DNA of 64,000 bases from Gyrodactylus bullatarudis (taxonomy: Eukaryota > Platyhelminthes > Monogenea > Gyrodactylidea > Gyrodactylidae). The stretch covers positions 1 through 64,000 of the forward strand of contig SSNU01000214.1 in the NCBI GenBank assembly GCA_012064415.1, in the 5' to 3' direction. A program made the translations under genes and the position numbers. Shown one piece after another: positions 23,949 through 36,000 of this stretch. Under the pieces are notes generated by a model. It worked only from the letters and a program-made list of their open reading frames with translations. It did not search any database and was not told where the DNA came from. Numbering within the stretch: position 1 is the stretch's first letter; each line of letters starts with the position of its first letter.

Positions 23949-25606
23949 TTAATTTTTTTCGATCCTGCATAGAGGACTCTTGTGAATCATATCGAGGTTA
24001 ATTTTAGGTCCAAATAAATCTCTAATATTCTTATAACCATACCTTATCATTGTCGGTCTTTCTAGGGATAGTCCCCAAGCAATAACATTCATATTAGGAG
24101 GTAGGTTCATTGGTTGGACAACTTCCGGGCGGAAGATGCCACTATTTCCAATTTCGACCCATTTTTCAAGGCCTGGATGATAACTGAAAATTTCCATGCT
24201 TGGCTCTGTATAAGGATTGTAGGCTGGTTTGAAACGAAGTTGAGTTAATCCAAGCTTGGAAAAGAATGCTCTGATTATTGCTTTTAGATGAGATAGACCT
24301 ATATTGTAATCGGCGACAAGACCTTCCACTTGGTGAAATTCAGCCAGATGAGTAGCATCCAAGGCTTCATTACGAAAGACCCTATCTATCAAGAACAAGC
24401 GAACTGGCTTATTTTTATCCTATAATCAAATATTCATGAGAAGGTTAACAATTATTTTCTAAAAGTTTTACTCACACAGTTGGCTAATCGATAAAGCATT
24501 CGGGTACTACATGCAGTAGTGTGGGTTCGTAAAAGATTTTTTTGTGCTTCTTCTATTTTCCAATCATACTCATATCCAGTTGAACCATAACCTCCAGATT
24601 CGTGAACCTTTTTAACTCGTTCAATATAATCTTTAGGACCCAGTATCTTGACATCGGTTTTATCTGGCTTTGAAATGAAAAATGTATCATGAGCATCACG
24701 AGCAGGATGCTGCTGAGGCTGGAATAGAGCATCAAAATTCCAGAAGGATGATTCAACAAATTGATTCAAATCCATTTCAACAAAACCCATTTCAACCATG
24801 ATTCTAAAGACTTCAGAACGAACTTTGAGAAGAGGATGTAAAGCACCACCTTGAGGAACAACACCTTTAGCTTGGAAATTGTATGTTTTAAAGTCACATG
24901 TTTTCCATGAATCGCTTAAGTTAAAAATTATATTAAAAGATACTATTTACTCATTGATCATTTCAGTAGTAAGATCAACAACTGTCTTTTTTAGATCAGT
25001 AGTAAATTTAGTTCCCTTAGAGATTCTAAAAACAGTTCTTTTGGATTCTTTTATTATTTTTCGCTTCTTCAAATCAGAAATAATCTTTTCAGAAATTGAT
25101 TTTGTATCACCAGAATTAATCTTTCGAACAATCTCTATTATTTCATCGGTGACTGTTTCTACGAGCTTTTGAACGACTTTGTTACCATTAGAGTCAGGAG
25201 CTACTTTAATCCATCGATTTGAAAGAGCTTTACTCATTCCAACTTTAGCGTATTCTAATTTGGCCTTCAGTGATATTAATAATAATAAACATACAGATAT
25301 TTCATTAACCAAAATGCCTTCTCTGGGTATTGCATTAAAAAATACAACCTCATGACTTCCATTATTGAGAATATGAAGGCCTTCTTCTGTCAAACTGTAA
25401 CAGATTTCATTAATATTCTCAAGTTGAATAAGCTAAATATGAAATATTGGCAAACTTACATCTTCTTTGCTGCTTAGACTTTTAAGAGATCCTACAACAG
25501 AATTATGATCTATATTATGCTTTATAGCAAGCTCATTTGAAAATAACGGATCTTTTAAGCTTAGATTCTTTAGCAACAAGATGGGAAGATCCTCTTCGAC
25601 CGTCAT
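23949..25606 (-). CDS. FARSA: Phenylalanyl-tRNA synthetase alpha subunit (cytosolic)
   Basis: Catalytic subunit of the cytosolic alpha2-beta2 enzyme that charges tRNA-Phe. Exons: 25606-25460, 25432-25295, 25264-24951, 24914-24476 and 24419-23949, giving 502 aa (human 508). The N-terminus holds the helix-turn-helix DNA/tRNA-binding region ([29 protein letters not shown]). The class II catalytic core shows [20 protein letters not shown], motif 2 ([14 protein letters not shown], about residue 330), [38 protein letters not shown] and motif 3 ([13 protein letters not shown], about 460-470). Introns are 27, 30, 36 and 56 nt. The 30-nt intron (25294-25265) contains no stop in frame. The start [12 protein letters not shown] is 220 bp from the divergent start of ARIH1. 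Confidence 0.96.
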
Positions 25607-25826
25607 CGGTATTAATTTTTCAAATTTTGAGATTGGAAAAACTAAAATTAAAAAATCTTTTGTGAGTTTTAATTTTTGGCAATTTCAAAAGAAGATAGAC
25701 TGTCTATCATAGACTCTCAGGAGCTTTAAAACTCTTTTAACTCCTGATTCTGTTTCATCATCTATATTTATTGATAAGAATTATCTAATTCAACTTTTAT
25801 ATCCCTTTCGATTTTGAATTTTGGCC
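25607..25826. promoter_or_regulatory. Putative bidirectional promoter, FARSA/ARIH1
   Basis: 220 bp separate the divergent start codons of two housekeeping genes. No TATA box is clear. Assigned from gene arrangement only. Confidence 0.45.
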
Positions 25827-27355
25827 ATGGATACTTTTTCTCTTGAAGATTCAGGAAATGAAGATGCCTCAACTGATGAGATTGGAGTTAATATTGATCC
25901 GTACGAAGTTCCAGTCAATGATCCTTCTAGAAAAGAATACGAAGTAAAACTTTTTAAATTTTAATTATCTAGATGTTAAATCCTGATCAGTTAATTGATT
26001 TAATGCGTGACATTATTTCTTCAGTATCTGGTGTTACCCAGTCAAATCCTACAATTCTTAGACTTCTTCTGGACTCTTTTTCTTGGGACAAAGAACTATT
26101 TATGGAAACATTTTTTGAAAAGTCTCAATCAGATCTTCTTAAACGGATTAAGGTCAAACAAGATTCTTATAACGTGAATCAAAGTGCCAGTCTAGTGAAT
26201 TTATCCTCAGATCACCAAGGTGAAGTCGAATGTACAATTTGCTCGGTTGAATATGAAAGCTCGGTGTTCAAAGGGCTTCTTTGTGGTCATTATTTTTGTA
26301 TTAACTGTTGGAAATCATATTTAACTACTTCTGTGGTTGACAATAGTCAAACGGATCGTATCACGTGTCCAGAATATGGTTGCAACTTTCTGGTCGATGA
26401 TGAAATCGTGGAAAAATTTCTCTTATCAGATGCTTTCTTGCGTATGAAGTTTTTCAAGATCATATCAAATAGTTTTGTGGTCCACAATCGTTTCTTAACT
26501 TGGTGTCCTGGTTTGGATTGTACCTATGCAGCAAGAATAATTAATGATTTATACACCACTAATCAGCGAATTGATTGTGAGTACTGTAATGAAAGTTTTT
26601 GTTTCTCTTGTTCCAAAAGATGGCATGAACCTGTCTCATGCAAGGACATAAATCGTTGGTTGCAAAAAATAGAAAAAGACAGTGGTACCTCCTCATGGAT
26701 TATCGCCAATACCAAAGAATGTCCAAAGTGTAAAGCAGTCATTGAAAAGTCTGGAGGTTGTAATCATATGATATGCCAAAATCTCAGTTGCAAATATGAA
26801 TTTTGTTGGTTTTGTCTTGACAGATGGGAGCCTCACGGGACTGATTGGTATAGCTGTAATCGTTTCCAGACTAAAGAAGCAGAAAAATCTCGCAAAGAAC
26901 AGGATTTGTCTCGTGCTGAATTAAATCGTTACATGTTCTACTTCAACCGTTATTCTAATCATTCTCAGTCTTTTGAATTCGAATCGAAATACAGTAACAC
27001 GATACAGGAAAAGCTCAAATCCTATGATTATTCCTACATCGACTTGAAATACATTGAAAATTCAATTAATATTTTATGCCAATGTCGTCGTACTCTAATG
27101 TACACCTACGTCTTTGCCTATTACACTAAACCCTCTAATCACACCTATATATTCGAAGGTAATCAAGCAGATTTGGAAAAGGCCACTGAAGCTCTCTCAG
27201 AACTTCTTGAACGTGATCTAGAAAAGATTGACTCAAACAACTCAAAGTTGAAGCTGCAAGATAAAACATCGTATTGTGAATCGAGAAGAAAAGTGCTCTT
27301 GGATCACGTTGAAGACGGCAATAAGAATGATTTGTGGGAAGACATGTATCCGTGA
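25827..27355 (+). CDS. ARIH1: Ariadne-1-type RBR E3 ubiquitin ligase
   Basis: ARIH1 is a RING-between-RING ligase that works with neddylated cullin-RING complexes. Exons 25827-25943 and 25973-27355 are joined by removing a 29-nt intron (25944-25972), giving 499 aa (Drosophila ariadne-1 about 503). Order: acidic N-terminus; UBA-like region (SWDKELFMETFFE); RING1 (CTICSVEYE, CGHYFCINCW); IBR (WCPGLDC, CEYCNESFCFSCSKRWHEP); RING2 (ECPKCKAVIEKSGGCNHMIC, with the catalytic Cys of GGCNHM conserved); EFCWFCLDRWEPHG; then the Ariadne domain with RYMFYFNRYSNHSQS. All zinc ligands I can check are present. The gene is the last in the dense housekeeping block; a 4-kb gene-free stretch follows. Confidence 0.96.
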
Positions 27356-29003
27356 TTTATCTTCTCATTATACATATTCGAAATTGATATTAAACTCCGA
27401 GATTAATCAAGGCATTTTGAATATACTCCTACATTCAATCAGCAAGAAATGATGGTTTGAGTTTTATTTTTGAAGAAAATACCCTTAAAATTCTTTTGGC
27501 TAGCTGATTGTATTCATCATCAGATATATAAATGTCTTTCTACCTGTAGATGAAATAAAACTGATAGAAATCAATGCTGCATGAATGAGAACCAACGTAT
27601 GCCGAAGCCCTTAATCTCTAGATTATAAAAGTGTTATTCTTAGGTTTTACTCTAAACCCCCTTTCATTGTACAATGTACCATATAATAATATTGTGTATA
27701 ACTGTCACTATGACTATAAAAATGGTTCAGATAATTAGTAAATGTTTTAACTAAATTATCATAGAAAATATATATTATTCACAAAACTATCATAATAGAG
27801 ATCAGATTATTATTATTACTATTATTAGTGTTGTTCAATGTATGACAACGCAGTTATTATATGTATGTATTATATGCTAAATATGATGAAAAAATAAAAA
27901 ATATTTTAACTACTTCATTTTAATTTACTATTTACTCCTAATTACTTATCAGTATACTTTGGAAAAAATAAAATAAAATCTCTCATATTTGAATAAATAG
28001 ATTTCTCAAACGCAGTGGCCTGGCAACCTATTTGACAAGTTCACGAACAATATCATAAATAGATATTTTAGAATTCTTGTTCAATTTTTCATCACGTCTG
28101 GAAAATATTTCTGTGTATGTTCAACACGTGATGGCATTATTTATAGGTGAGTTGGTCTTGTGATTATTTCGCCATTCATTTTGTAATCACAGATTAATTG
28201 TAATTATTGCTATCTCTTTCTGAGATTCTTCCCTTCTCAATCTTCTGTTATCTTCTCGAAATTTTTCACTCTCTTGTATCATTTATCATGTGCATTATTG
28301 ATCTATTCTTCATCATGCAAGCGAATCTCTTGTATAGTTAAATGCAAAATTTTACCCAGGATTCTTAAATAATAAAAAAGATCAAAAATTACCAAAGTAA
28401 AGATAATAGGAACATATGATCAAATGAAAAATCTAAAAGAAAGATATTTAAACCCTTCATGTCCCAAATTTTTTTTTTATCGCACAACCTTACCAAAATA
28501 ACTACGCTGATTCCAAATCTGAATTCCCTTTTCATTTAAAAGATAATAGATGTTGGCTCATCGATATGGCTCATCTTTTTAAGCTTTGAACGATAAATTT
28601 TAAAGTGATTATCAAAATAGGTTTTTAAGGATAAAAAATTTTGGTTCCAAATATAACAAGAAAATCAAATTTGCTAACAGTGGTACTAGGATTCATCTCA
28701 TTATCGTGTCATTTCGATTTCTTGATAATTTTTATGGCGGGATTCGAATTAATTCATATCAATTTATGGCTTCATCCTATCAAAGTTTGATCACTGTGTG
28801 CGTCTCTTATAATTGAATTCACGATAGAATCAACGCATAATATTGAATAATTCAATACAGCAATTCCTGAAGTCCTACTTAGAAATCCAAACCATCAAGT
28901 CCTGCTTACATTATATTTGCTTAAGGCATCTATATAGGAGCCTCATAAGTTCTCTATAGTACAAGAATAAATCTAAGATAGTTCAATTTCAGCTCTTGTA
29001 ATT

Positions 29004-29150
29004 TTAACCCTTAATGTCCCACTGGGTTATTTCTATAAAATATTATTATAACAGCTAATTATTGTTTATTTAAAGTTCAGAAAATACTTCGTTTTCCATC
29101 CATCCGATAGGAGATCTATTAACCTCCTGGAATATGCAATGATCTCAGCT
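29004..29150 (+). repeat. TTAACCC-headed repeat, copy 1
   Basis: Begins TTAACCCTTAATGTC and is similar to 63065-63210 (TTAACCCTTAAAGTC), with a shared downstream block CGATAGG.GATCTATT.AACTCCTGGAATA.GCA. The TTAA followed by CCC is typical of piggyBac-type ends. Shorter related starts are seen at 28449 and 58081 (TTAACCCTTCATGTC). Confidence 0.6.
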
Positions 29151-29169
29151 CTATCACTCGTCAGATTCA

Positions 29170-30392
29170 AGGGAAAATTACAAAAAGTAGAAGCTTCTAG
29201 ACGAAATTTTCAAAAATTAGAAGATAAATCATCAATAAGTAGACGGTCTATTCAGTGTATTTACAAAAAATAGAAGGTTATCAGAAATTATCATTCAATA
29301 CAAATTTTACATTTGAATTTGTTGGTGAGTCGGAACTCATTTTGAGGATTTGAAGATAAGACGAGTAATTAGTGATAAAGCTTTTATTTCGCCGGATGAG
29401 AGTCTGATGAGATAAGCTTTATCACTAATTACTCGTCTTATCTTCAAATCCTCAAAATGAGTTCCGACTCACCAACAAATTCAAATGTTTTTGAAGAAGC
29501 TCGGCATTACCTACTCCAGCAAATTTTACATTATTAACGTTTACTTTTTCTCACTGATTATCAGTGACTAATATGATAAATGTTCAGTTTGGTGAAATAG
29601 TCCATCATCGGTTTTGTAGAATTTAAAGATAAAGATAGAGTCTACACATTTTACTTGAGTAAGATTGAGATGGTAGGGATTATGGGAATTGCTTTAAAAG
29701 TATCGGAGCAAGATTTACCCATTAAATTATGATAGATAATTATCTTAATATTATAATTACTTAAATTAAAAATAAAATCCCATTTCAGCTCATAAAGTTT
29801 AGATCTCGTCGATTATTTTCATCTCAAATTTTTCTACTCTAACTCAAACTACGCAACTTGGTTAATTTAATACAATGAGATGGTTGACTTTTTCGAAAAA
29901 ATCATCATGAAAGAGAATTCTAGGTGATTTGAAATTGATGATGATGCTTTAAGAAATGTACATTTGGCTCCAATATATATTTTTTCTAACTCTCCAATTT
30001 TGAAATTAGTCCCATTTCTATGGAAGGATATCATATTTGTTTATATACGGTCTTGAGGCTCATTCGCTAGATTTGACATTTATGAAGCAAATGATTGCTT
30101 AAAGTATAACGGTAATTTGTTATATTAATGCAACGTGTACTCTAGTGTACTTCGATTATAATAATTATAATTATTTGTAAGATTAAGAAATAATACTTCT
30201 ACTGAATGAAAAGTATGTTCGACAAACTTCTACTATCTGTAAAGTGTATTATAAATACTCCTATTGAATGAAAATTTCCTAAAAATCTTCTACTTTAGTA
30301 AATACACTGAATAGACCTTCTATTTATTGATGATCTATCTTCTAATTTTTGAAAATTTCTTCTAGAATCTTCTACTTTTTGTAATTATCCCC
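29170..30392. mobile_element. Non-autonomous element with about 110-bp terminal inverted repeats
   Basis: The left end (about 29170-29300) and right end (about 30265-30392) are reverse complements with scattered mismatches, sharing TTACAAAAAGTAGAAG, AAATTTTCAAAAATTAGAAG and GGTCTATTCAGTGTATTTAC. Between them lies the perfect palindrome 29310-29487 and about 770 bp with no coding capacity. I did not identify a target duplication. This is a MITE or fold-back element, or two nested elements. Confidence 0.75.
29310..29487. repeat. Perfect 74-bp inverted repeat with 30-nt loop, hammerhead-related sequence at the hinge
   Basis: Arms 29310-29383 and 29414-29487 are exact reverse complements (74 bp, no mismatch). 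The hinge contains GTCTGATGAG on the + strand and, on the - strand, CCGGCGAAATAAAAGC followed by TTTATCAC. These pieces match the hammerhead-like motif at 40452-40510 and the flanking block CGTCTT..CAAATCCTCAA matches the sequence after it. The element looks like two inverted copies of a hammerhead-bearing repeat joined through the ribozyme core. Perfect arms imply recent origin or gene conversion. Confidence 0.85.
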
Positions 30393-31432
30393 AAACTCAA
30401 AGAAGGTTGTTTCAAAAGATTAATTTTTGTTTAAAACTCAATGTTTAAATGTTTATTGAATATAATCTTCATTTTTCCGATTTTATGGTTCATAAACTCT
30501 TTTAAATAAGGAAAAAATCTTTCCTTAAAAATTATAGCTTAGGACTTGGAGGCTTAGAAAAATTTATTAATTTTCATGTGAGCTTGAATTAGAAACACAG
30601 AAATGTTTTTTTATTTTGCAGTAAATAAAGATTTTCTGTTTTTCGTGAAAAGAATATCCTCTAAAAATCAAGAAATTCTGAGTTTTTTCTGTACAGAATT
30701 AGAAATCCTAAAATCACACGATTATAGGCTAGTTCAATCAATTGAAATTGTAATTGGTAAATTCTTTTCTAATTTTTATTCCTATTAAAGTTTGGATATC
30801 AGTGAATGTTTTACAATGAAAAATTGAGATTCACAACAAAATCTTCAAGCTTTTCAAAAACTCATGGAATTTGTTAGCTATATATATAGAAACGATCATC
30901 TTAAGAAAGATACAGCGGTGACCAGGAAGGGCACGCAGCTTCAATTTCAAACTTTTCAATTCTATACAAAAATGCAGGGGATGACAGTACTGATGTTTGG
31001 GTGAAGGAGAAATTCTTCATAAATCTATATAAACCAAACTTATGTGTCCAAGAAAACTATTCTTATAATCTTCAACTACCTTGGCCTATGTGAGCTTTTT
31101 CACTTTTCTCTCCACTGTTGCTAATCATTGGAGAGTTTTGGTGTTTTTTTAGCTTACATTATATTCTTATATTCTTTGACTTTTACTATTTCTTTCATAA
31201 TTTGTAAATTATTATTTTCATTCATCTTTTAACTTATATCCTTTTTAAAGTATTGCCACTGATGATGCTTTATGAAATGTACATGAAATGGCCCTAATAT
31301 ATACAGTCATTAATTTTGTAACAGCTTCTCAACATGTGGTGAATTAAAAAAATAGAGAATATTCATGTATTTTATTATAATTATAATAACCAATAATAAT
31401 CAATAAATAAGACTTCTATGAATTATTCATAT

Positions 31433-31454
31433 GAGGATTGGAAGACGGGTGAAT
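31433..31454 (-). repeat. 22-bp block shared with the hammerhead repeat at 40 kb
   Basis: The 22 bases here are an exact reverse complement of 40506-40527, the segment just downstream of the hammerhead-like core. They lie 70-90 bp past the stop codon of the ETS gene, hence probably in its 3' UTR. Confidence 0.7.
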
Positions 31455-31523
31455 TGTTTCAGGAAGATGAGTTCTCCTATCACAAATTGATATTGAATTT
31501 CAAAAATGAATTTCGAGCATTTC

Positions 31524-33074
31524 TCAATGTGCTGATGCATCAAAGTAGGCTGAGAAATTATTACTACTGGGATAGTCATTGGAGCTTGAGGAGTCTGGAA
31601 TATATCTCGCTTGTGTAAGCTTGGTAAGTTCATTGATGAAATTTTGGTCATTATTTTGACTCAAATTGGTCGACAAGCTTGAATTGTATCGGTAAAAGTT
31701 ATTCGGATATTGTCCAGTACAATCTAAAAGATGATAAAAGTAAATTTTGAATCATTGCGTTTAAAGGAAAATATCACTCACTAGTAACTTGAGCAGAAGA
31801 ACTATTTTGAAAGGATGTTTTTGAACTTCTACGATCCCAGGGATCTTGACCGTACAATAAAAATTCATCTACATTATTCTGGGATTGTATTGGTGTCTGA
31901 CGTTCTTTTTCCTCAAGATTTTCTGGAGAATAAATTTCTGACGTATGATTAGTATTGGAGGAGGGAATGATATGGTTAGATGCACTTGAATTAGATGAGC
32001 TGTTGGGGTTTGTTACTGGTTGCATAGCAGCAGCAAGGCCACTAAAATCAAATTTGTATGCATAACGCTTTCCGTGAACCTTGGTCATGATATTTTTGTC
32101 GTAGTAATATCTAAGAGCTCTGCTCAGCTTGTCATAATTCATGTTTGGCTTGGATTTTCTTTCACCCCATCGTCGGGCTACTTCATCAGGATCTACTAAT
32201 TTAAACTCTCCATTTGTTCCTTCCCAGGTAATTATATCTCCACATTTTGTCTCTCCGAGTAATTCAAGGAGAAACTGCCATAATTGAATTTGTCCTGAGC
32301 CTAAACGAAAGAAAGTACACGCTAGAATTCTTGATTTAATTATTCCATACAAAAATATATACTACATATATCAAAATACAAAGAGTATAATACTAACATT
32401 TTCAATCATTACATTTTCCCATAAAACAAACAGAAAATTAACCATGATAATTCCAGATATATTATCATTAAGTTAGTTACCTTGAGGTTTCCATTGTACA
32501 AGATTGGGTGAAATATTTGCTGATGAGGGATGACTTTGGTTACTCGAACTAGAACCGGTATTGTTTAAGTATCCGGAATTATTCAAATTAAATAATGTTC
32601 CATCATCTGAGGTTGCTGAAGGACTACTGCATGTTGAGTTGGCCTTTCTTTGTGTCTGTTGCCATGATGCTGAACGTTGTTTCAATACTGATGTAATAAG
32701 ACTGTCATTTGTCATTTGATTCGAGCCATTTGAATAGCTCCAAAAGTTGCCTATTTTCAAAGTGAAATAAAATACTCCAACTTACCAGAAAACTTGTTAA
32801 AATAATCCAGTTCATGACCAAGGTACGAGTTTGATGCACACCCATTTAGTTGAAAGGATGATGCCTGATTGTGGACTCCATTGCATTGTAAATTTCCCTG
32901 ATTCATGAACGAATTGTGACCTGGCTGTCCTTCGGCATTGTGATGATGTGACTGATTCTGTTGTTGATCACCGACAAATTCTTTAAATGGCGACGTATAC
33001 AAACTTGAAGGATCCATTATAAGGTCTTTGCCAAGATCACCAAGACATTCAATTGAGTTTGAAGTTTTGAGCAT
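31524..33074 (-). CDS. ETS-domain transcription factor, FLI1/ERG/FEV subfamily
   Basis: Exons: 33074-32786, 32750-32481, 32300-31782 and 31723-31524, giving 425 aa. The ETS DNA-binding domain starts in exon 3 (about residues 190-275) with [53 protein letters not shown] and [20 protein letters not shown], then [12 protein letters not shown]; this is nearly identical to ERG/FLI1/FEV and the DNA-contacting Arg pair (RALRYYY) is intact. The N-terminal 185 residues are Asn/Gln/Ser/His-rich, without a PNT (Pointed) domain, which suggests a FEV or Ets65A-like member, or an isoform without PNT. The C-terminal tail is Ser/Asn-rich. Introns are 35, 180 and 58 nt. It is flanked by gene-free DNA on both sides, as expected for a developmental regulator. 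Confidence 0.95.
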
Positions 33075-36000
33075 ATTTTACAAAAATATTATTCAGTAAT
33101 TCAGGAATAGTGATACTTTAGTCCGCTTTAAAGTAAAGATAAGAAAATAACGACTTTATATTCAAGAACTTTATTACTCTTGGAAATTTTATTTTATTAA
33201 CATTGATCTTTGCCAATCACAGGCCAGGAAATGTTAAGCCATCTTCCTTCTCTTCACACGGAAAGAATACTTTAGCGGATGGAAATCCAAGAGATCCCTC
33301 CACCCCAATAATTTCCTTATTGTTGAGTACGTATATACTCAAATATGTATAAATACATGAATACATTTTTATATAATTGAGAATATATATTCTGAGTAGA
33401 CGAAAAGGGAGGAGGAGGTATATTCTCTACTGAAAATAACCAATCAATGCATAGTTTAATCTCTTTATCAAAGATAAATTATTTTTCCTCACCACTGCGA
33501 AATAAAATTTTTGAAACTGAATTAGTTCAATACTCTCATGTAACCAAGTGAATTTCCATTAAATTGTGAATGGGAAAAACTATGTATATTATCCATCCAA
33601 TTGTAAAGGGGGGCAATAAATAGAATCTTCTCTGGAAAATACTATAATCAATTTGCAATGAAATTGAGAACAATGAAGAATCTAATGTATGAGAATTATT
33701 ACATTTTCATCACGTACAAAATTATACTATGAATAAATAATAATATTGCTCAACGGAATTTCCATACCACTCTTATCAAACTGGGAATTTTAGAAATTGA
33801 TTTTTAATGATAACTCTCATCAGTTTTGTATAATAATTGAGATAAAGTTCGATTTTACAACTTGGCAAATCTTTTTATTATTTCGGGGACTGGAAGAGCT
33901 AAAATAATATCAGCGAAATTTAAAAAAACACTAAAGCTAACTATAGAATCATTGTCTGTTATTTCATCTGAAGTCACTCAATCTAATGAGAATTTATGAC
34001 TATTTCACAAAAAAATGACATAACTTATAAATCCATAAATTTTAAATTAGAATAGTAAATAGTTTCAAATTCCAAAAAAGGTGAAATTTTGTGAGACTGG
34101 CCATTATTGGTTATAAAGGGGCGTTTTCAATGCTTTCAGTAAGTATAACAAAAGTTCAAAAATGCCGAACGTTGACATTGAATTTTCGATAGATCCAACA
34201 TTTTTGAGGGATTTTGAATTATCGAAATTTCACTGAGTTTCAAGTAGTGTAAATGGCCAAGAAATCGAAACTCAACTACCAAAGGATAATGAGGTTGAAC
34301 ATTAGAACAGATATAAAATGAATCAATTCTATGAATGAAATTAGGGATGCTAAAAAATTTAACAAAAAATTAATTTGTTAAAGAATTTTTTCATTAATCT
34401 ACAACTTCTCATGTTTTATTGTTTTCTCTCAATAGAACTTTTATCACCAGATCGATTTTCTCACAATTTTCAAAGTTTCCAAAAATTTAATAATCTTAAT
34501 TTTGATTACTCATATCTATTCATGCACTTTTCGTTGATTCCATTGAAAAATTTATGTGTCTAGTTAGTTTCGGCATATGTGAAGACTATTTCAGAACAGC
34601 TTTATCATAATTAATTTTCTTGTCTAATTCTGATCCTGGTCCACTTGCAAATAAATAGGTATCTTCAGCTCAAAGCTCAAAAAATGGGAATTTGGTGTCG
34701 AATTGAAATTGAAAAATTACCTCATTTTTCCTAAAAATAAGTATTTGTAAAAATCAAAGATTCTCAACCTCTCAGAAATGTAGCCTTAACTAAAACTAGA
34801 GTATGATCAAAGATCCCAAAAGATACTTTTTTTCTTCTCATGATTCAAGAATGAAAACCGGATTCTAAACAATGTAAGAATTAACCATCAAGAAAGCCCA
34901 AGGGTCAAAATAAAAGATTCCAAAAGTATTTAGAAACCAGAGGTTCAAAGGCGAGATGTTTTCAGTCCACCTGGATCAAATCATTGAAAATTAAACAAAA
35001 ATTCAAATCAAACAAAATTGGATTATGTAAGTAACATTGAAAACTTTCAAATGGAAAGATACAAATTAGACTTGTGTGTATTCATTTAGGAACTCTGTAT
35101 ATTCGCATATAAAATATTTGTACAAGGGATAAATATTGTTTGATAAAAAGAATTTAATGAATTTCCTGTCTTCCTCATTCCCCTGCTGCACTGACATCAT
35201 CATTGCTCAAAATCTATTTCTGTAGTAAATTTGTGGGGGCACACAATGAAAGGAAGAAATAAATGGGAGTAAGAATACTCTTCTTTCATTAAGAGAATTT
35301 TGCCATTTTTTCAAAAATCAAATTCTTCTCTTAAACTAAAGGAAGGAATAAAAAATGAGAGATATTTTAACATTCTTAATTCCTAGCCTGCCTCAGAACA
35401 GTTGCTCCTCAAACTCAATTTTCTCTCCAGGTTTAATAGGCTATGAAAAGTGACCGCAAGGGATTAGATTGCATAAAGGGTTTTGCAGAATTCTTATTTT
35501 CAGAATGGTTCTTATAAATTTAAAACTTCATTTAATGTTTTTATAAATAAAGTTTTCTAGTAAATTACTACAGTTTTACCTTAATTTTCATATTACATTG
35601 ATCATAGAAAGCAATTTTACCAGTATCTATAACAGGCCACAGGTAAATTAATCAGATACAGTTATTTCACAAAAATATTTTATTCTCTTTTATTTAAATT
35701 AATTATGAAATTCAAGTTCTGATTCTGAAGGATTCTAATTTCATACCATTCATGTTGAAAAACCCTAAGATGTAAGTCAGTTCTAAAACATTACTGGAAA
35801 ATATATTGCAAATTCAAATCATGAAAATAAAAACTCTCATGATGTTTTTTATTTGAAAATTTTGATAAAATTTCATTAGAAAGAAGGGACTGATATATAG
35901 CATTTTTTTTTACATTATTTGCAAAAAAATATAGAAAGATCAAACATTCGAAAAAGAAAAAAATCATTCATTTTTTAAACTTTGTATCGATAATCAGAAG

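Larger units (their letters stand above)
27356..31523. other. Gene-free region rich in repeats
   Basis: No coding exon recognised; the few open frames (for example 30603-30788) have AT-driven composition and no similarity. The stretch holds a TTAACCC-type repeat (29004-29150), a TIR element with central palindrome (29170-30392) and a pair of related short repeats at about 29938 and 31261 (both contain GATGATGCTTTA and GAAATGTACAT). Confidence 0.6.

Noticed and set aside
31258..31285. CTGATGATG...GAAATG as a second hammerhead core
   Set aside because: The core is CTGATGA followed by a GAAAT, but no stem I or stem III can be drawn and the related copy at 29938 lacks the CTGATGA.
31418..31618. 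66-aa + strand ORF
   Set aside because: It is the antisense shadow of the last ETS exon and its 3' UTR.
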